A DNA stretch of 24,426 bases from positions 1-24,426 of the forward strand of contig CANPZT010000008.1 in assembly GCA_947589135.1 (NCBI GenBank), in the 5' to 3' direction. The notes below the pieces were generated by a model that was given only the letters and a program-made list of their open reading frames with translations, did no database searches and was not told the DNA's origin. Source of the DNA: an uncultured Clostridia bacterium (GTDB lineage: Bacteria; Bacillota; Clostridia; TANB77; CAG-508). Positions 6,023-13,732 of this stretch are shown one piece after another. The position numbers and the translations under genes were made by a program. The stretch's first letter is position 1, and each line of letters begins with the position of its first letter.

Positions 6023-7735
6023 ATGGAAAAGGAAAGAAGAGTAACAAGAAAACAAGAAAATAAAAATACAAATGTAGATATAGCAAATAAGAAGAAAATA
6101 ATAAAAAAAATATTAGCTATCATAATAGCAATAATAGTTTTTGTTATTATAGTTTTAATTGCTAATCATTTCATAATATTAGATAAAAACAAAAATATTA
6201 ATTTAGTAATCAATAATAAAAATGTTACATCAAATTTAAAGAACGAAATTTTAATAGAAGATGATATTATTTATTTATCTCAACAAGATATACAAAACTT
6301 TTTCGATAAATATATATATAAAGAAGATGAAACTAATCAAATTATTACAACATATGACAAAAAAATAGCAGCAATAGGATTTGAAAAAAATATAATTACA
6401 ATTAATGGTTCCAAAAAAGAAATTTATGCACACACAATAGAAAGAGATGGAATAACATACTTACCAATTTCAGAAATGAAAGATGTTTACAATATAGAAA
6501 TCAAAAATATTGAAAAAACAAAAGTAGTAACAATGGATTCATTAGACAGAGAACAGAAAAAAGCAATTGTAACATCAAATTTATCAGTTAGGTCATCTAC
6601 TAATTTTATTGCAAAAACTATTGACAGAATAAAAAAAGGAGATTATGTAATAGTAATTTCTAGTGATAAAAATTATACTAAAATAAGAACCGAAAATGGT
6701 AAAATAGGGTATATAAAATCAAGTAAATTAGCAAATGAAATTAGCGTTAGAGAAGAAATGAAAGAAGAAAAACAAATCGAAGGAAAAGTAAATTTAACTT
6801 GGGATTATTTTTCAACATTTGGTTCTGCACCAAATAGAACAGGGACAAGTATTGATGGAGTTAATGCAGTTTCACCAGCATTTTTCTATTTAGATGAAGA
6901 TGGAGATTTGCAAGAAAATATAGGAGATGCAGGAGAAAGATATATTCAATGGGCACATGACAATGGATATAAGGTATGGCCAATGTTATCTAATGCAGAA
7001 GCGGGATTACAAATGACTTCTACAATTATGAATAGTTACAAGAAAAGACAAGAACTTATTGAAGATATTGTAGATAAATGTGTAGAATATAAAATAGATG
7101 GTATTAATGTAGATTTTGAAAATATGAAACAAGAAGATAAAGATTTATATTCTAGGTTTATTATAGAACTAACACCAAGACTAAAAGAAATTGGTTTGGT
7201 AACATCTGTTGATGTAACAGCACCAGATGGAGGAGAAACATGGTCAATGTGCTTTGATAGAAGTGTTATAGGAGATGTAGCAGACTACATAGTTTTTATG
7301 GCATATGATGAGTATGGAGTATCAAGTACAAAGCCTGGAACAACAGCTGGATATGACTGGGTAAAATTAAGTTTAAATAAATTTTTGCAAACAGAAGTAA
7401 TTAATCCTGATAAGATTATCTTAGCAATTCCTTTTTATACAAGAGTATGGACAACAAATAGCCAAGGCAAAATATCAAGCAATACTATTGCTATGAAAAA
7501 TGTTGAATCTGTTATACCAAATGGAACAGAAAAACAATGGAATGATGAATTAAAACAAAATTATGTGCAATATAATGAAGGAAATAGCAAAAAGGAAATA
7601 TGGATAGAAGACATAGATTCATTAAAAGCTAAAGTATCTTTGATTAAAGAAAATAATTTAGCAGGTGTTGCTTCTTGGCAAAAGGGTATGGAATTAGATG
7701 AGGTATGGCAAATGCTAAAACAAGAAATAAATTAA
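6023..7735 (+). CDS. Membrane-anchored GH18 glycosidase with SH3 domain (SleL/YdhD-like)
   Basis: 570 aa. A basic cytoplasmic tail is followed by one membrane helix (about 28-49, uncleaved type), then an extracellular part resembling a copper-amine-oxidase-N-like fold (about 55-170), an SH3b domain (about 183-238, SVRSSTNFIAKTIDRIKKGD) and a GH18 barrel (about 255-570). The catalytic motif DGINVDFE ends in the acid Glu366. This version with Asn is the one common in SleL/YaaH-like enzymes, which cleave N-acetylglucosaminyl bonds in cortex or cell wall peptidoglycan. The barrel also has FMAYDEYG and the ending GVASWQKGMELDEVW typical of the family. It is transcribed alone from its own promoter. 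Spore cortex hydrolysis or wall remodelling are both possible. Confidence 0.9.
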   Translation: MEKERRVTRKQENKNTNVDIANKKKIIKKILAIIIAIIVFVIIVLIANHFIILDKNKNINLVINNKNVTSNLKNEILIEDDIIYLSQQDIQNFFDKYIYKEDETNQIITTYDKKIAAIGFEKNIITINGSKKEIYAHTIERDGITYLPISEMKDVYNIEIKNIEKTKVVTMDSLDREQKKAIVTSNLSVRSSTNFIAKTIDRIKKGDYVIVISSDKNYTKIRTENGKIGYIKSSKLANEISVREEMKEEKQIEGKVNLTWDYFSTFGSAPNRTGTSIDGVNAVSPAFFYLDEDGDLQENIGDAGERYIQWAHDNGYKVWPMLSNAEAGLQMTSTIMNSYKKRQELIEDIVDKCVEYKIDGINVDFENMKQEDKDLYSRFIIELTPRLKEIGLVTSVDVTAPDGGETWSMCFDRSVIGDVADYIVFMAYDEYGVSSTKPGTTAGYDWVKLSLNKFLQTEVINPDKIILAIPFYTRVWTTNSQGKISSNTIAMKNVESVIPNGTEKQWNDELKQNYVQYNEGNSKKEIWIEDIDSLKAKVSLIKENNLAGVASWQKGMELDEVWQMLKQEIN

Positions 7736-7746
7736 TGAAAAATAGC

Positions 7747-7775
7747 TTGACATTAGTATTTGGGAAATATATAAT
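7747..7775 (+). promoter_or_regulatory. Consensus promoter of sigH
   Basis: TTGACA (7747-7752), 17-base spacer, TATAAT (7770-7775): a perfect housekeeping promoter 36 bases before the start codon. Confidence 0.85.
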
Positions 7776-7810
7776 ACAAAAAAAGCACTTTTTGGGGGTA
7801 TTTAAGGCAT

Positions 7811-8461
7811 ATGCAAAATGAAAATGTATTTTTTACAACAGAGAAATATGATAATTTAACAGATGAACAAATAATATCTCAAATTAAGCAAGGCGATCAA
7901 AATGCTTTATCTTATTTGCTAGATAAATATAGAGAATTAGTTAATAAAAAAGTCGGAAAATATTTTATGATAGGGGCAGAAAAAGAAGATATATTTCAAG
8001 AAGGAATGATAGGATTATTTAAAGCAATTAAAGATTTTAATCCAGAAAAGCAAAATACGTTTAAATCCTTCGCTAATATTTGTATAGAAAGACAATTAAT
8101 TACAGCAATTAAAACTTCAAATAGGCAGAAACATATGCCATTAAACTCTTATCTATCACTAAATATAGCGGCTTATGATAATAATGATGAAAATAGTGTA
8201 GAACTAATAGATACATTTGATAGTAAAACAGTAGAAGATCCATTAGAGACAATCATGAAAGAAGAATATTATAATGAAGTTCAGCAAGCAGTGGAAAAAC
8301 ATTTGAGTAAATTTGAAAAAGAAGTTTTAGACAGATTTATAAAAGGAGATAGTTATGTTACAATTGCTAAAAAGTTAGATTCTCCTGTTAAATCAGTAGA
8401 TAATGCAATTCAAAGAATTAGAAAAAAAGCAATAAAAAATATGTTTGATGGAAATGAATAA
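7811..8461 (+). CDS. sigH: RNA polymerase sigma factor SigH (Spo0H)
   Basis: 216 aa, the usual SigH length. Region 2 contains DIFQEGMIGLFKAIKDFN and the adjacent KSFANICIERQLITAIKTSNRQKHMPLNSYLSL block, nearly a SigH signature; region 4 is an HTH with SYVTIAKKLDSPVKSVDNAI. SigH directs early sporulation genes and stationary-phase genes, acting upstream of spo0A and sigF expression. The start has only a G-rich stretch (GGGGG) and AAGG just upstream, so translation may be modest, but the promoter is fully consensus. A tRNA gene lies 5 bases beyond the stop, on the other strand. Confidence 0.95.
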   Translation: MQNENVFFTTEKYDNLTDEQIISQIKQGDQNALSYLLDKYRELVNKKVGKYFMIGAEKEDIFQEGMIGLFKAIKDFNPEKQNTFKSFANICIERQLITAIKTSNRQKHMPLNSYLSLNIAAYDNNDENSVELIDTFDSKTVEDPLETIMKEEYYNEVQQAVEKHLSKFEKEVLDRFIKGDSYVTIAKKLDSPVKSVDNAIQRIRKKAIKNMFDGNE

Positions 8462-8466
8462 AAGTT

Positions 8467-8542
8467 TGGGGCTTCCAACGGGAATCGAACCCGTGACCTC
8501 AGCCTTACCAAGGCTGCACTCTACCGACTGAGCTATGGAAGC
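8467..8542 (-). tRNA. tRNA-Thr (anticodon GGU)
   Basis: The minus strand folds as a 76-base cloverleaf: 7-bp acceptor stem GCTTCCA/TGGAAGC, D arm AGCTCAGTCGGTAGAG, anticodon stem CAGCC/GGCTG with loop TTGGTAA (anticodon GGT), T arm ACGGGTTCGATTCCCGT, and an encoded 3' CCA. It reads ACC/ACU. It sits beside the Thr T-box and thrS. Confidence 0.96.
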
Positions 8543-8561
8543 AAATTTATATACTTATAGA

Positions 8562-8590
8562 ATTATACAATATATGTTATAAAAATTCAA
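8562..8590 (-). promoter_or_regulatory. Promoter of tRNA-Thr
   Basis: On the minus strand TTGAAT (8590-8585), 17-base spacer, TATAAT (8567-8562), 20 bases before the mature tRNA. Confidence 0.7.
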
Positions 8591-8627
8591 TAGTAATTAA
8601 ATGAAATTGCAAAGTTAAAATTTGCTA

Positions 8628-8656
8628 TTGACTTTTTTATAAAAACAGATTAAAAT
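8628..8656 (+). promoter_or_regulatory. Promoter of the thrS leader
   Basis: TTGACT (8628-8633), 17-base spacer, TAAAAT (8651-8656). It is divergent from the tRNA-Thr promoter and gives a leader of about 290 bases. Confidence 0.7.
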
Positions 8657-8699
8657 TATAGATGATAAGTAAAAACGAATAAGAGAAAAGTAAAATAAA

Positions 8700-8895
8700 G
8701 GTTGCTTAAAGAGAGAACTAGTCATAGGCTGAAAGCTAGTTCAAGAAAACATATTTGAAAAACTAACTCTTCAAAGTTTCTAGTGAATAAGCTAGACGGA
8801 AAAGAACCGTTATATTCTTAAAATTAAGTAAAAAATAGGATGGAACCGTGTGAAAAAACACTCCTAAGGTTATTAAAACCAAGGAGTGTTTTTTG
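8700..8895 (+). promoter_or_regulatory. T-box riboswitch (Thr) controlling thrS
   Basis: The leader has the T-box layout: a stem I region starting AAAGAGAG (8708-8715) and closing at CTCTT, the conserved T-box stretch GGATGGAACCGTG (8838-8850) and a terminator stem just after it. The likely specifier is ACU in GAAAAACTAAC, a Thr codon read by the adjacent tRNA-Thr(GGU). Uncharged tRNA would pair with the specifier and the TGGAACC bulge and favour the antiterminator. ACU occurs twice in a few bases, so the exact specifier position is not certain. Confidence 0.88.
8857..8894 (+). terminator. T-box conditional terminator
   Basis: CACTCC (8860-8865) pairs with GGAGTG (8883-8888), with an inner GGTT/AACC helix, followed by TTTTTT. 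GGTT would otherwise pair with AACC of the T-box. Confidence 0.85.
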
Positions 8896-8953
8896 ATGAT
8901 TTTAGGAACGGAAAAAATCTTTAAAATTTAAAAAATGTCAAGGAGGTATAAAA

Positions 8954-10882
8954 ATGATAAAAGTTAGTTTAAAAGATGGCTCTATTTTAGAGGTCGAAAA
9001 AGGAAGCTCTATTTTAGATATTGCTAAAAAAATTAGTGAAGGTTTAGCAAGAGTTGCTACTTGTGGAGAAGTAGATGGAAAAGTGAAAGACCTAAGATAT
9101 GAGATACAACAGGATTGCAGTTTAGTAATCCATACATTTAATGATGATGATATAGAAGGCAAAAAAGCTTATTGGCATACAACATCACATATTATGGCAC
9201 AAGCAGTAAAAAGATTATTTCCAGATGTAAAGTTTGCAATAGGTCCTTCAATTAATGATGGATTTTATTATGATTTTGATGTAGAAAATCCATTCACAGA
9301 TGAAGACAAAGCAAAAATTGAAGAAGAAATGAAAAAAATAATAAAAGAAAACATACAAATAGAAAGATTTTCTTTGCCTAAAAAAGAAGCATTAGAACTT
9401 ATGGAAGGACAACCATATAAGCAAGAATTAATTGAAGAATTACCAGAAGGAGAAGAAATATCTTTTTATAAACAAGGAGATTTTACAGATTTATGTGCAG
9501 GACCACATCTTGAAAGTACAGGAAAAGTAAAAGCCATAAAAATATTATCTTCTTCTGGAGCTTATTGGAGAGGTGATGAGCATAATAAAATGTTACAAAG
9601 AATATATGCAATATCATTTCCTAAAGCAAGCCAATTAGAAGAATATTTACAAAAATTAGAAGAAATTAAACAAAGAGATCATAGAAAAATAGGAAAAGAA
9701 CAAGAAATATTTATGACTCATCCATTAGTTGGTTCAGGTTTACCAATTTATTTACCAAATGGTGCAACAATTAGAAGATTATTAGAAAGATATATTCAAG
9801 ATAAAGAAATACAAATGGGATATAGCCATGTATATACACCATCACTTGCAAATTCTGAATTATATAAAGTTTCAGGACATTGGGATCATTATAGTGAAGA
9901 TATGTTCCCTGTAATGAAAATGGATAATGAAGAAATGGTATTAAGACCAATGAATTGTCCACATCATATGTTAATATATAAAAACAAAATGCATTCATAT
10001 AGAGATTTGCCAATTAGAATTGGAGAACTTGCACATGACTTTAGATATGAAAATAGCGGAAGTGTATGTGGACTAGAAAGAGTTCGTCAAATGTGTCAAA
10101 ATGATGCACACTTATTTGTAAGACCTGACCAAATTAAAGAAGAATTTGGAAAAGTTGTTAAACTTATATTAGAAGTGTACAAAGACTTTGGATTTGAAGA
10201 TTATGAATTTAGATTATCTTTAAGAGATAAAAATAATACAGAAAAATATTTTGATGATGACGAAATGTGGGAAAAAGCAGAAAGTCAATTAAGAGAGATT
10301 TTAACAGAATTAGGAGTACCTTTTTACGAAGCAGAAGGAGAAGCAGCTTTTTATGGACCAAAACTAGATGTTCAATTAAAATCTGCTGTAGGACATGATG
10401 TAACAGTATCAACATGTCAACTTGATTTCTTATTACCAGAGAAATTCCAATTAGAATATATCGGCGAAGATGGAGAAAAACATAGACCAGTAGTAATCCA
10501 TAGAGCAATACTAGGGTCATTAGATAGATTTATGTGTTTCTTAATAGAAGAAACAAAAGGAGCATTTCCGGTATGGCTATCACCATTACAAGTAAAAATT
10601 CTTCCAATTACAGATAATCAACATAAATATGCCTATGAATTAAGAGAAAAACTTGCAAAAGAGAGAATTCGTGTAGAAGTAGATGATAGGAATGAAAAAA
10701 CAGGCTATAAAATCCGTGAAGCACAACTTTCAAAAGTTCCTTATATGTTAGTTGTGGGAGCAAGAGAAGTAGAAGAAAATATGGTTGCTGTTCGTTCAAG
10801 AGAGAATGGAGATATTGGAACAATGAAGGTTGATGAATTTGTAGAAAAAATTAAGAATGAAGTTGAGAATAAAACAAAATAA
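8954..10882 (+). CDS. thrS: Threonyl-tRNA synthetase
   Basis: 642 aa, full length. Domains in order: TGS (1-63); editing domain with HTTSH (His75, His79) and Cys181/His185 in DLCAGPHLES, which clears Ser-tRNA(Thr); class II catalytic core with zinc ligand Cys335 in RPMNCPHHML, motif 2 FRYEN followed by LERVRQMCQNDAHLF, and motif 3 with HRAILGSLDRF; and the C-terminal anticodon-binding domain. It charges tRNA-Thr. AAGGAGG lies 7 bases before the ATG. It is under a Thr T-box and next to a tRNA-Thr gene, so supply of enzyme follows the charging state of its own substrate. Confidence 0.98.
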   Translation: MIKVSLKDGSILEVEKGSSILDIAKKISEGLARVATCGEVDGKVKDLRYEIQQDCSLVIHTFNDDDIEGKKAYWHTTSHIMAQAVKRLFPDVKFAIGPSINDGFYYDFDVENPFTDEDKAKIEEEMKKIIKENIQIERFSLPKKEALELMEGQPYKQELIEELPEGEEISFYKQGDFTDLCAGPHLESTGKVKAIKILSSSGAYWRGDEHNKMLQRIYAISFPKASQLEEYLQKLEEIKQRDHRKIGKEQEIFMTHPLVGSGLPIYLPNGATIRRLLERYIQDKEIQMGYSHVYTPSLANSELYKVSGHWDHYSEDMFPVMKMDNEEMVLRPMNCPHHMLIYKNKMHSYRDLPIRIGELAHDFRYENSGSVCGLERVRQMCQNDAHLFVRPDQIKEEFGKVVKLILEVYKDFGFEDYEFRLSLRDKNNTEKYFDDDEMWEKAESQLREILTELGVPFYEAEGEAAFYGPKLDVQLKSAVGHDVTVSTCQLDFLLPEKFQLEYIGEDGEKHRPVVIHRAILGSLDRFMCFLIEETKGAFPVWLSPLQVKILPITDNQHKYAYELREKLAKERIRVEVDDRNEKTGYKIREAQLSKVPYMLVVGAREVEENMVAVRSRENGDIGTMKVDEFVEKIKNEVENKTK

Positions 10883-10981
10883 TAATATAAATTAAATAAA
10901 ACTTATAGTGATAGAATAATTTAAGGAATTTTTTTAAAATATTTTATAATAGTTAAAAAAATCTGATTCAAGGAGGAAAAA

Positions 10982-12073
10982 ATGAAATTAGGAATAGTAG
11001 GATTACCAAATGTAGGAAAAAGTACGATGTTCAATAGCATAACAAAAGCAGGGGCAGAATGTGCAAATTATCCATTTTGCACAATAGAGCCAAATGTTGG
11101 AGTAGTACCAGTACCAGATGAAAGGCTAGATGAATTAACAAAGATGTACAATCCACAAAAAACAACTCATGCAGTAATAGAATTTGTTGATATTGCAGGA
11201 TTAGTAAAAGGTGCAAGTAAAGGCGAAGGATTAGGGAACAAATTCTTATCTCATATTCGTGAAACTGATGCTATATGTGAAGTTGTTAGATGTTTTGATG
11301 ATTCGAATATTGTTCATGTAGATGGAAGCGTTGATCCAATTAGAGATATTGAAACAATTAATCTAGAATTAATATTTGCTGATATAGAAACAGTTAATAA
11401 AAGATTAGAAAAAGCAAAAAAGAACTTAAAAGCAGATAAAAAATATCAAGAAGAAATTGATTTATTAGAAAAAATAAAAGAAAATTTAGAAAATGGAATA
11501 TCTGCAAGAGCATTAGAATATAATGAGGAAGAACAAGCTTTAGTAAAAGAGATGTTTTTATTAACTAAGAAACCAATTTTATATATTGCTAATATTTCAG
11601 AAGAACAAATAGAAAATGCAGAAAATGACGAAATGGTTTTAAAAGTGAAGGAATATGCATCAAAAGAAAAAGCAGAAGTTATTCCTTTATGTGTTAAAAT
11701 AGAAGAGGAAATTTCAGGATTAGAAGATGAAGATAAAAAAGAAATGTTAGAAGCTTTAGGATTAGAAGAATCAGGACTAGATAAAGTAATTAAAAAAAGT
11801 TATGATTTATTAGGCTTAATGTCTTTTTTAACAGCAGGAGAACCAGAAGTAAGAGCATGGACAATAAAAAAAGGTACAAAAGCTCCTCAAGCAGCAGGAA
11901 AAATTCATTCAGATATAGAAAGAGGATTTATTAAAGCAGAAGTTGTAACATATGATGATTTAATGAAAGAAGGATCTATGGTATCTGCAAGAGAAAAAGG
12001 GCTTGTGCGTTCAGAAGGAAAAGACTATATTATGCAAGATGGTGATATTGTATTATTTAAATTTAATGTATAA
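10982..12073 (+). CDS. ychF: YchF/OLA1-family P-loop ATPase
   Basis: 363 aa, the usual length. The P loop GLPNVGKS (7-14), G2/G3 region with CTIEPNVGVV and FVDIAGLVKGASKGEGLGNKFL, a helical hairpin insertion (about 130-190, the Lys/Glu-rich KRLEKAKKNLKADKK), YIANISEE in place of NKxD, and a C-terminal TGS domain. The altered G4 motif is what makes this family prefer ATP over GTP. YchF binds ribosomes and is linked to redox stress and translation. It has an AAGGAGG site 5 bases before ATG. Only a weak promoter (TATAAT at 10945) was found upstream. Confidence 0.97.
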   Translation: MKLGIVGLPNVGKSTMFNSITKAGAECANYPFCTIEPNVGVVPVPDERLDELTKMYNPQKTTHAVIEFVDIAGLVKGASKGEGLGNKFLSHIRETDAICEVVRCFDDSNIVHVDGSVDPIRDIETINLELIFADIETVNKRLEKAKKNLKADKKYQEEIDLLEKIKENLENGISARALEYNEEEQALVKEMFLLTKKPILYIANISEEQIENAENDEMVLKVKEYASKEKAEVIPLCVKIEEEISGLEDEDKKEMLEALGLEESGLDKVIKKSYDLLGLMSFLTAGEPEVRAWTIKKGTKAPQAAGKIHSDIERGFIKAEVVTYDDLMKEGSMVSAREKGLVRSEGKDYIMQDGDIVLFKFNV

Positions 12074-12084
12074 AGATAAAATTA

Positions 12085-12112
12085 TGTAATAATATTGTAA
12101 CAAGATTGTAAT
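12085..12112. promoter_or_regulatory. Three TGTAA direct repeats at exact 11-bp spacing
   Basis: TGTAA begins at 12085, 12096 and 12107. One-turn spacing of direct repeats is typical of sites for OmpR/PhoB-type response regulators. They lie 21 bases upstream of the -35 box of the LPKTG gene. Confidence 0.45.
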
Positions 12113-12132
12113 AATAAATAATGAAAAAAGTA

Positions 12133-12161
12133 TTGACATATGTCGATTTTAGGGATAGAAT
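12133..12161 (+). promoter_or_regulatory. Promoter of the LPKTG surface-protein gene
   Basis: TTGACA (12133-12138), 17-base spacer, TAGAAT (12156-12161). A palindrome GACATATGTC (12135-12144) overlaps the -35 box. The 5' leader is long (about 125 bases) and has no other gene that I could find. Confidence 0.65.
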
Positions 12162-12293
12162 ATTAATTGAAGAACAAAAGAATGGTTTTGTTTATATGTT
12201 TTTTAAAATATAATTACTTAAAAAAGAATAATTAAAGGTAATTATATTAATACTAATAAAAGATATATAAAAGAGAGGTAAGGAGAGAAAAAG

Positions 12294-12686
12294 ATGAAAA
12301 AAACAAATTTAATTAAAGGATTATCAATTTTATTAATTAGTGTAATGGTTATTTTATTTAGTTCAAATGTATTTGCTGCAGACAATTCAGGATTTAATGA
12401 TTTAACATCAACATTGAGTAGTGGAAATTCAAATAGTAATTCAAATAGTAATTCAAATAACGCTAACGTAAATAATTCAAATAGAAATGTTAATAATGCA
12501 AATACTAATGCAAATAAAAATAGCAATAGCAATAATAGTAATACAAATAGTTCAAGTATTTACAACAACACTAATTTACCAAAAACAGGTGTAGAAAGTT
12601 CAATTCCAGTAGCTATGTTAGTAGTAATATTTGGAGTTTCAGCAGTATATGCTTATAAAAAAATCAGTGAATATAAAAATATTTAA
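12294..12686 (+). CDS. Small LPxTG-type cell-wall protein with Asn/Ser-rich stalk
   Basis: 130 aa. A signal peptide (about 1-28, ending NVFAA) leads to a short segment, then a low-complexity Asn/Ser stretch (about 42-88), then the sorting signal LPKTG, a hydrophobic helix and a basic tail (YKKISEYKNI). There is no folded domain of visible size, so the mature product is a short flexible surface stalk or an intracellularly made carrier for the wall. The putative transpeptidase is the convergent sortase gene 90 bases downstream. The repeat (AAT TCA AAT AGT units) probably expands and contracts by slippage. A GGAGAG ribosome binding site precedes the ATG. Confidence 0.9.
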   Translation: MKKTNLIKGLSILLISVMVILFSSNVFAADNSGFNDLTSTLSSGNSNSNSNSNSNNANVNNSNRNVNNANTNANKNSNSNNSNTNSSSIYNNTNLPKTGVESSIPVAMLVVIFGVSAVYAYKKISEYKNI

Positions 12687-12712
12687 TTAAATAAAAATAA
12701 ATTGAATATATA

Positions 12713-12748
12713 AAAGAAGTATATTATTTAATATGCTTCTTTATTGTT
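12713..12748. terminator. Bidirectional terminator between LPKTG gene and sortase
   Basis: 14-bp arms (12713-12726 with 12729-12742) with one G-T pair and a minimal loop, between two convergent genes; T-rich ends on both sides. Confidence 0.7.
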
Positions 12749-12775
12749 TTATAAAATAATGAAAATTTATAAGGA

Positions 12776-13417
12776 CTATTGAGATGCTTTAACAATTATT
12801 CTATTAGAATTAAAGTTATTACAAGTAATTAAAGTAAGTTCTTTTGAATCATTATTATATTCGAATACAGGAGATAAATCAGATGGATTTACTTCATATA
12901 TTTTAAAAACATAATAAACATATTTCTTTCCATTATTATCATAAATAAAAATTTCATCATTATTATTTAGAAGATTGATGTTACTAAAAAATAAAGAATT
13001 ATTATAGTTATGACCGGCAATACATATATTTCCATTTTCATCTAGAGAACTACCATAAAATTTACATGGAGATATTTTTAATAATTCTTCTGTAGTATCA
13101 GAAAAAATAGGATAGTAAATATTAATTTTCGGGATTTCTATTATACCAAATAAAGTATTATTATTATCAATATTGGGGTTAATGTTATTTGAATAATTGG
13201 TATCATGATTATTAGAATATAATTTGTAAACACCATAATTATCTATTAATTGATTAGAAATCTCTTGTTTTAATTGTAAAGATTTAATGTAAGAAATAAA
13301 TAAAGTAATAATTACGAAAACACAAACAAGTGAAAATATAAGTTGAATTTTAAAGAAACGTTTATGATTTTTTCTTTTTTTTAGAATTTCTAATTCAGTA
13401 ATTAAAATTTGATTCAT
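12776..13417 (-). CDS. Sortase, class D-like
   Basis: 213 aa. One N-terminal membrane helix (about 23-45), a short Asn-rich linker, then the sortase barrel (about 88-213). The triad is complete: His136 in IAGHNY, Cys199 in LTLITCNN and Arg206 in SNRIIVKA. The spacing and LTLITC motif fit class D or related housekeeping-like sortases rather than class B. It would cut LPxTG at Thr-Gly and join the Thr to the wall. Its best substrate here is the LPKTG protein encoded convergently just downstream. The ribosome binding site is poor (GAGGGG before the ATG), so translation may be limited. Confidence 0.93.
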   Translation of the reverse strand: MNQILITELEILKKRKNHKRFFKIQLIFSLVCVFVIITLFISYIKSLQLKQEISNQLIDNYGVYKLYSNNHDTNYSNNINPNIDNNNTLFGIIEIPKINIYYPIFSDTTEELLKISPCKFYGSSLDENGNICIAGHNYNNSLFFSNINLLNNNDEIFIYDNNGKKYVYYVFKIYEVNPSDLSPVFEYNNDSKELTLITCNNFNSNRIIVKASQ

Positions 13418-13546
13418 TTTTTCCCCTCGTACTTGTAACCAATCTGTTAACTAAAAAAATTGTAATTTTGTGTATTTTATTACATTTTAATTTAGAATAG
13501 TATCTTTGTTAGTTTGTGTAAAAAAATAAATTTTATTAGTAATATG

Positions 13547-13698
13547 TAAAAACGGCTTGAAGTATAAAATAAATAAATTATTCCATTCGCCCCATTCTAA
13601 AAATTTTAACAAAAGTTTTTACAAACTTTTGAAAATTTTTGAACGGTCCCCACGAATCATTTCATAATTTATTTATTTTATATTTCAACCCGTTTTTA
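13547..13698. repeat. Long imperfect fold-back element (MITE- or REP-like)
   Basis: Outer arms of 35 bases (13547-13581 and 13664-13698) match as an inverted repeat at 33 of 35 positions. Inside are a GC-rich internal loop (CGCCCCA; on the other side GGTCCCCACG) and a second inverted repeat around CAAAAGTTT/AAACTTTTG (13610-13631). The whole 152 bases fold back on themselves. It fills the 315-base gap between the unknown gene and the sortase. It may be a mobile palindrome, a structured RNA or a processing signal. The bottom-strand motif GTGGGGACCGTTC looks like one I associate with REP-type repeats in Firmicutes; this is from memory. Confidence 0.75.
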
Positions 13699-13732
13699 TA
13701 ATAATAAAAATAAAGTTTAATAATTTTTAATT

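Noticed and set aside
8938..10823. Several open frames antisense to thrS
   Set aside because: Mirror frames of a well-conserved gene, Leu-rich and without start signals.
12242..12532. Hydrophobic frame antisense to the LPKTG gene
   Set aside because: Arises from the reverse of the Asn/Ser repeat; no start signal.
12425..12560. CRISPR-like or satellite repeat in the LPKTG gene
   Set aside because: The units are 6-12 bases of in-frame Asn/Ser codons, not spaced repeats; it is coding low complexity.
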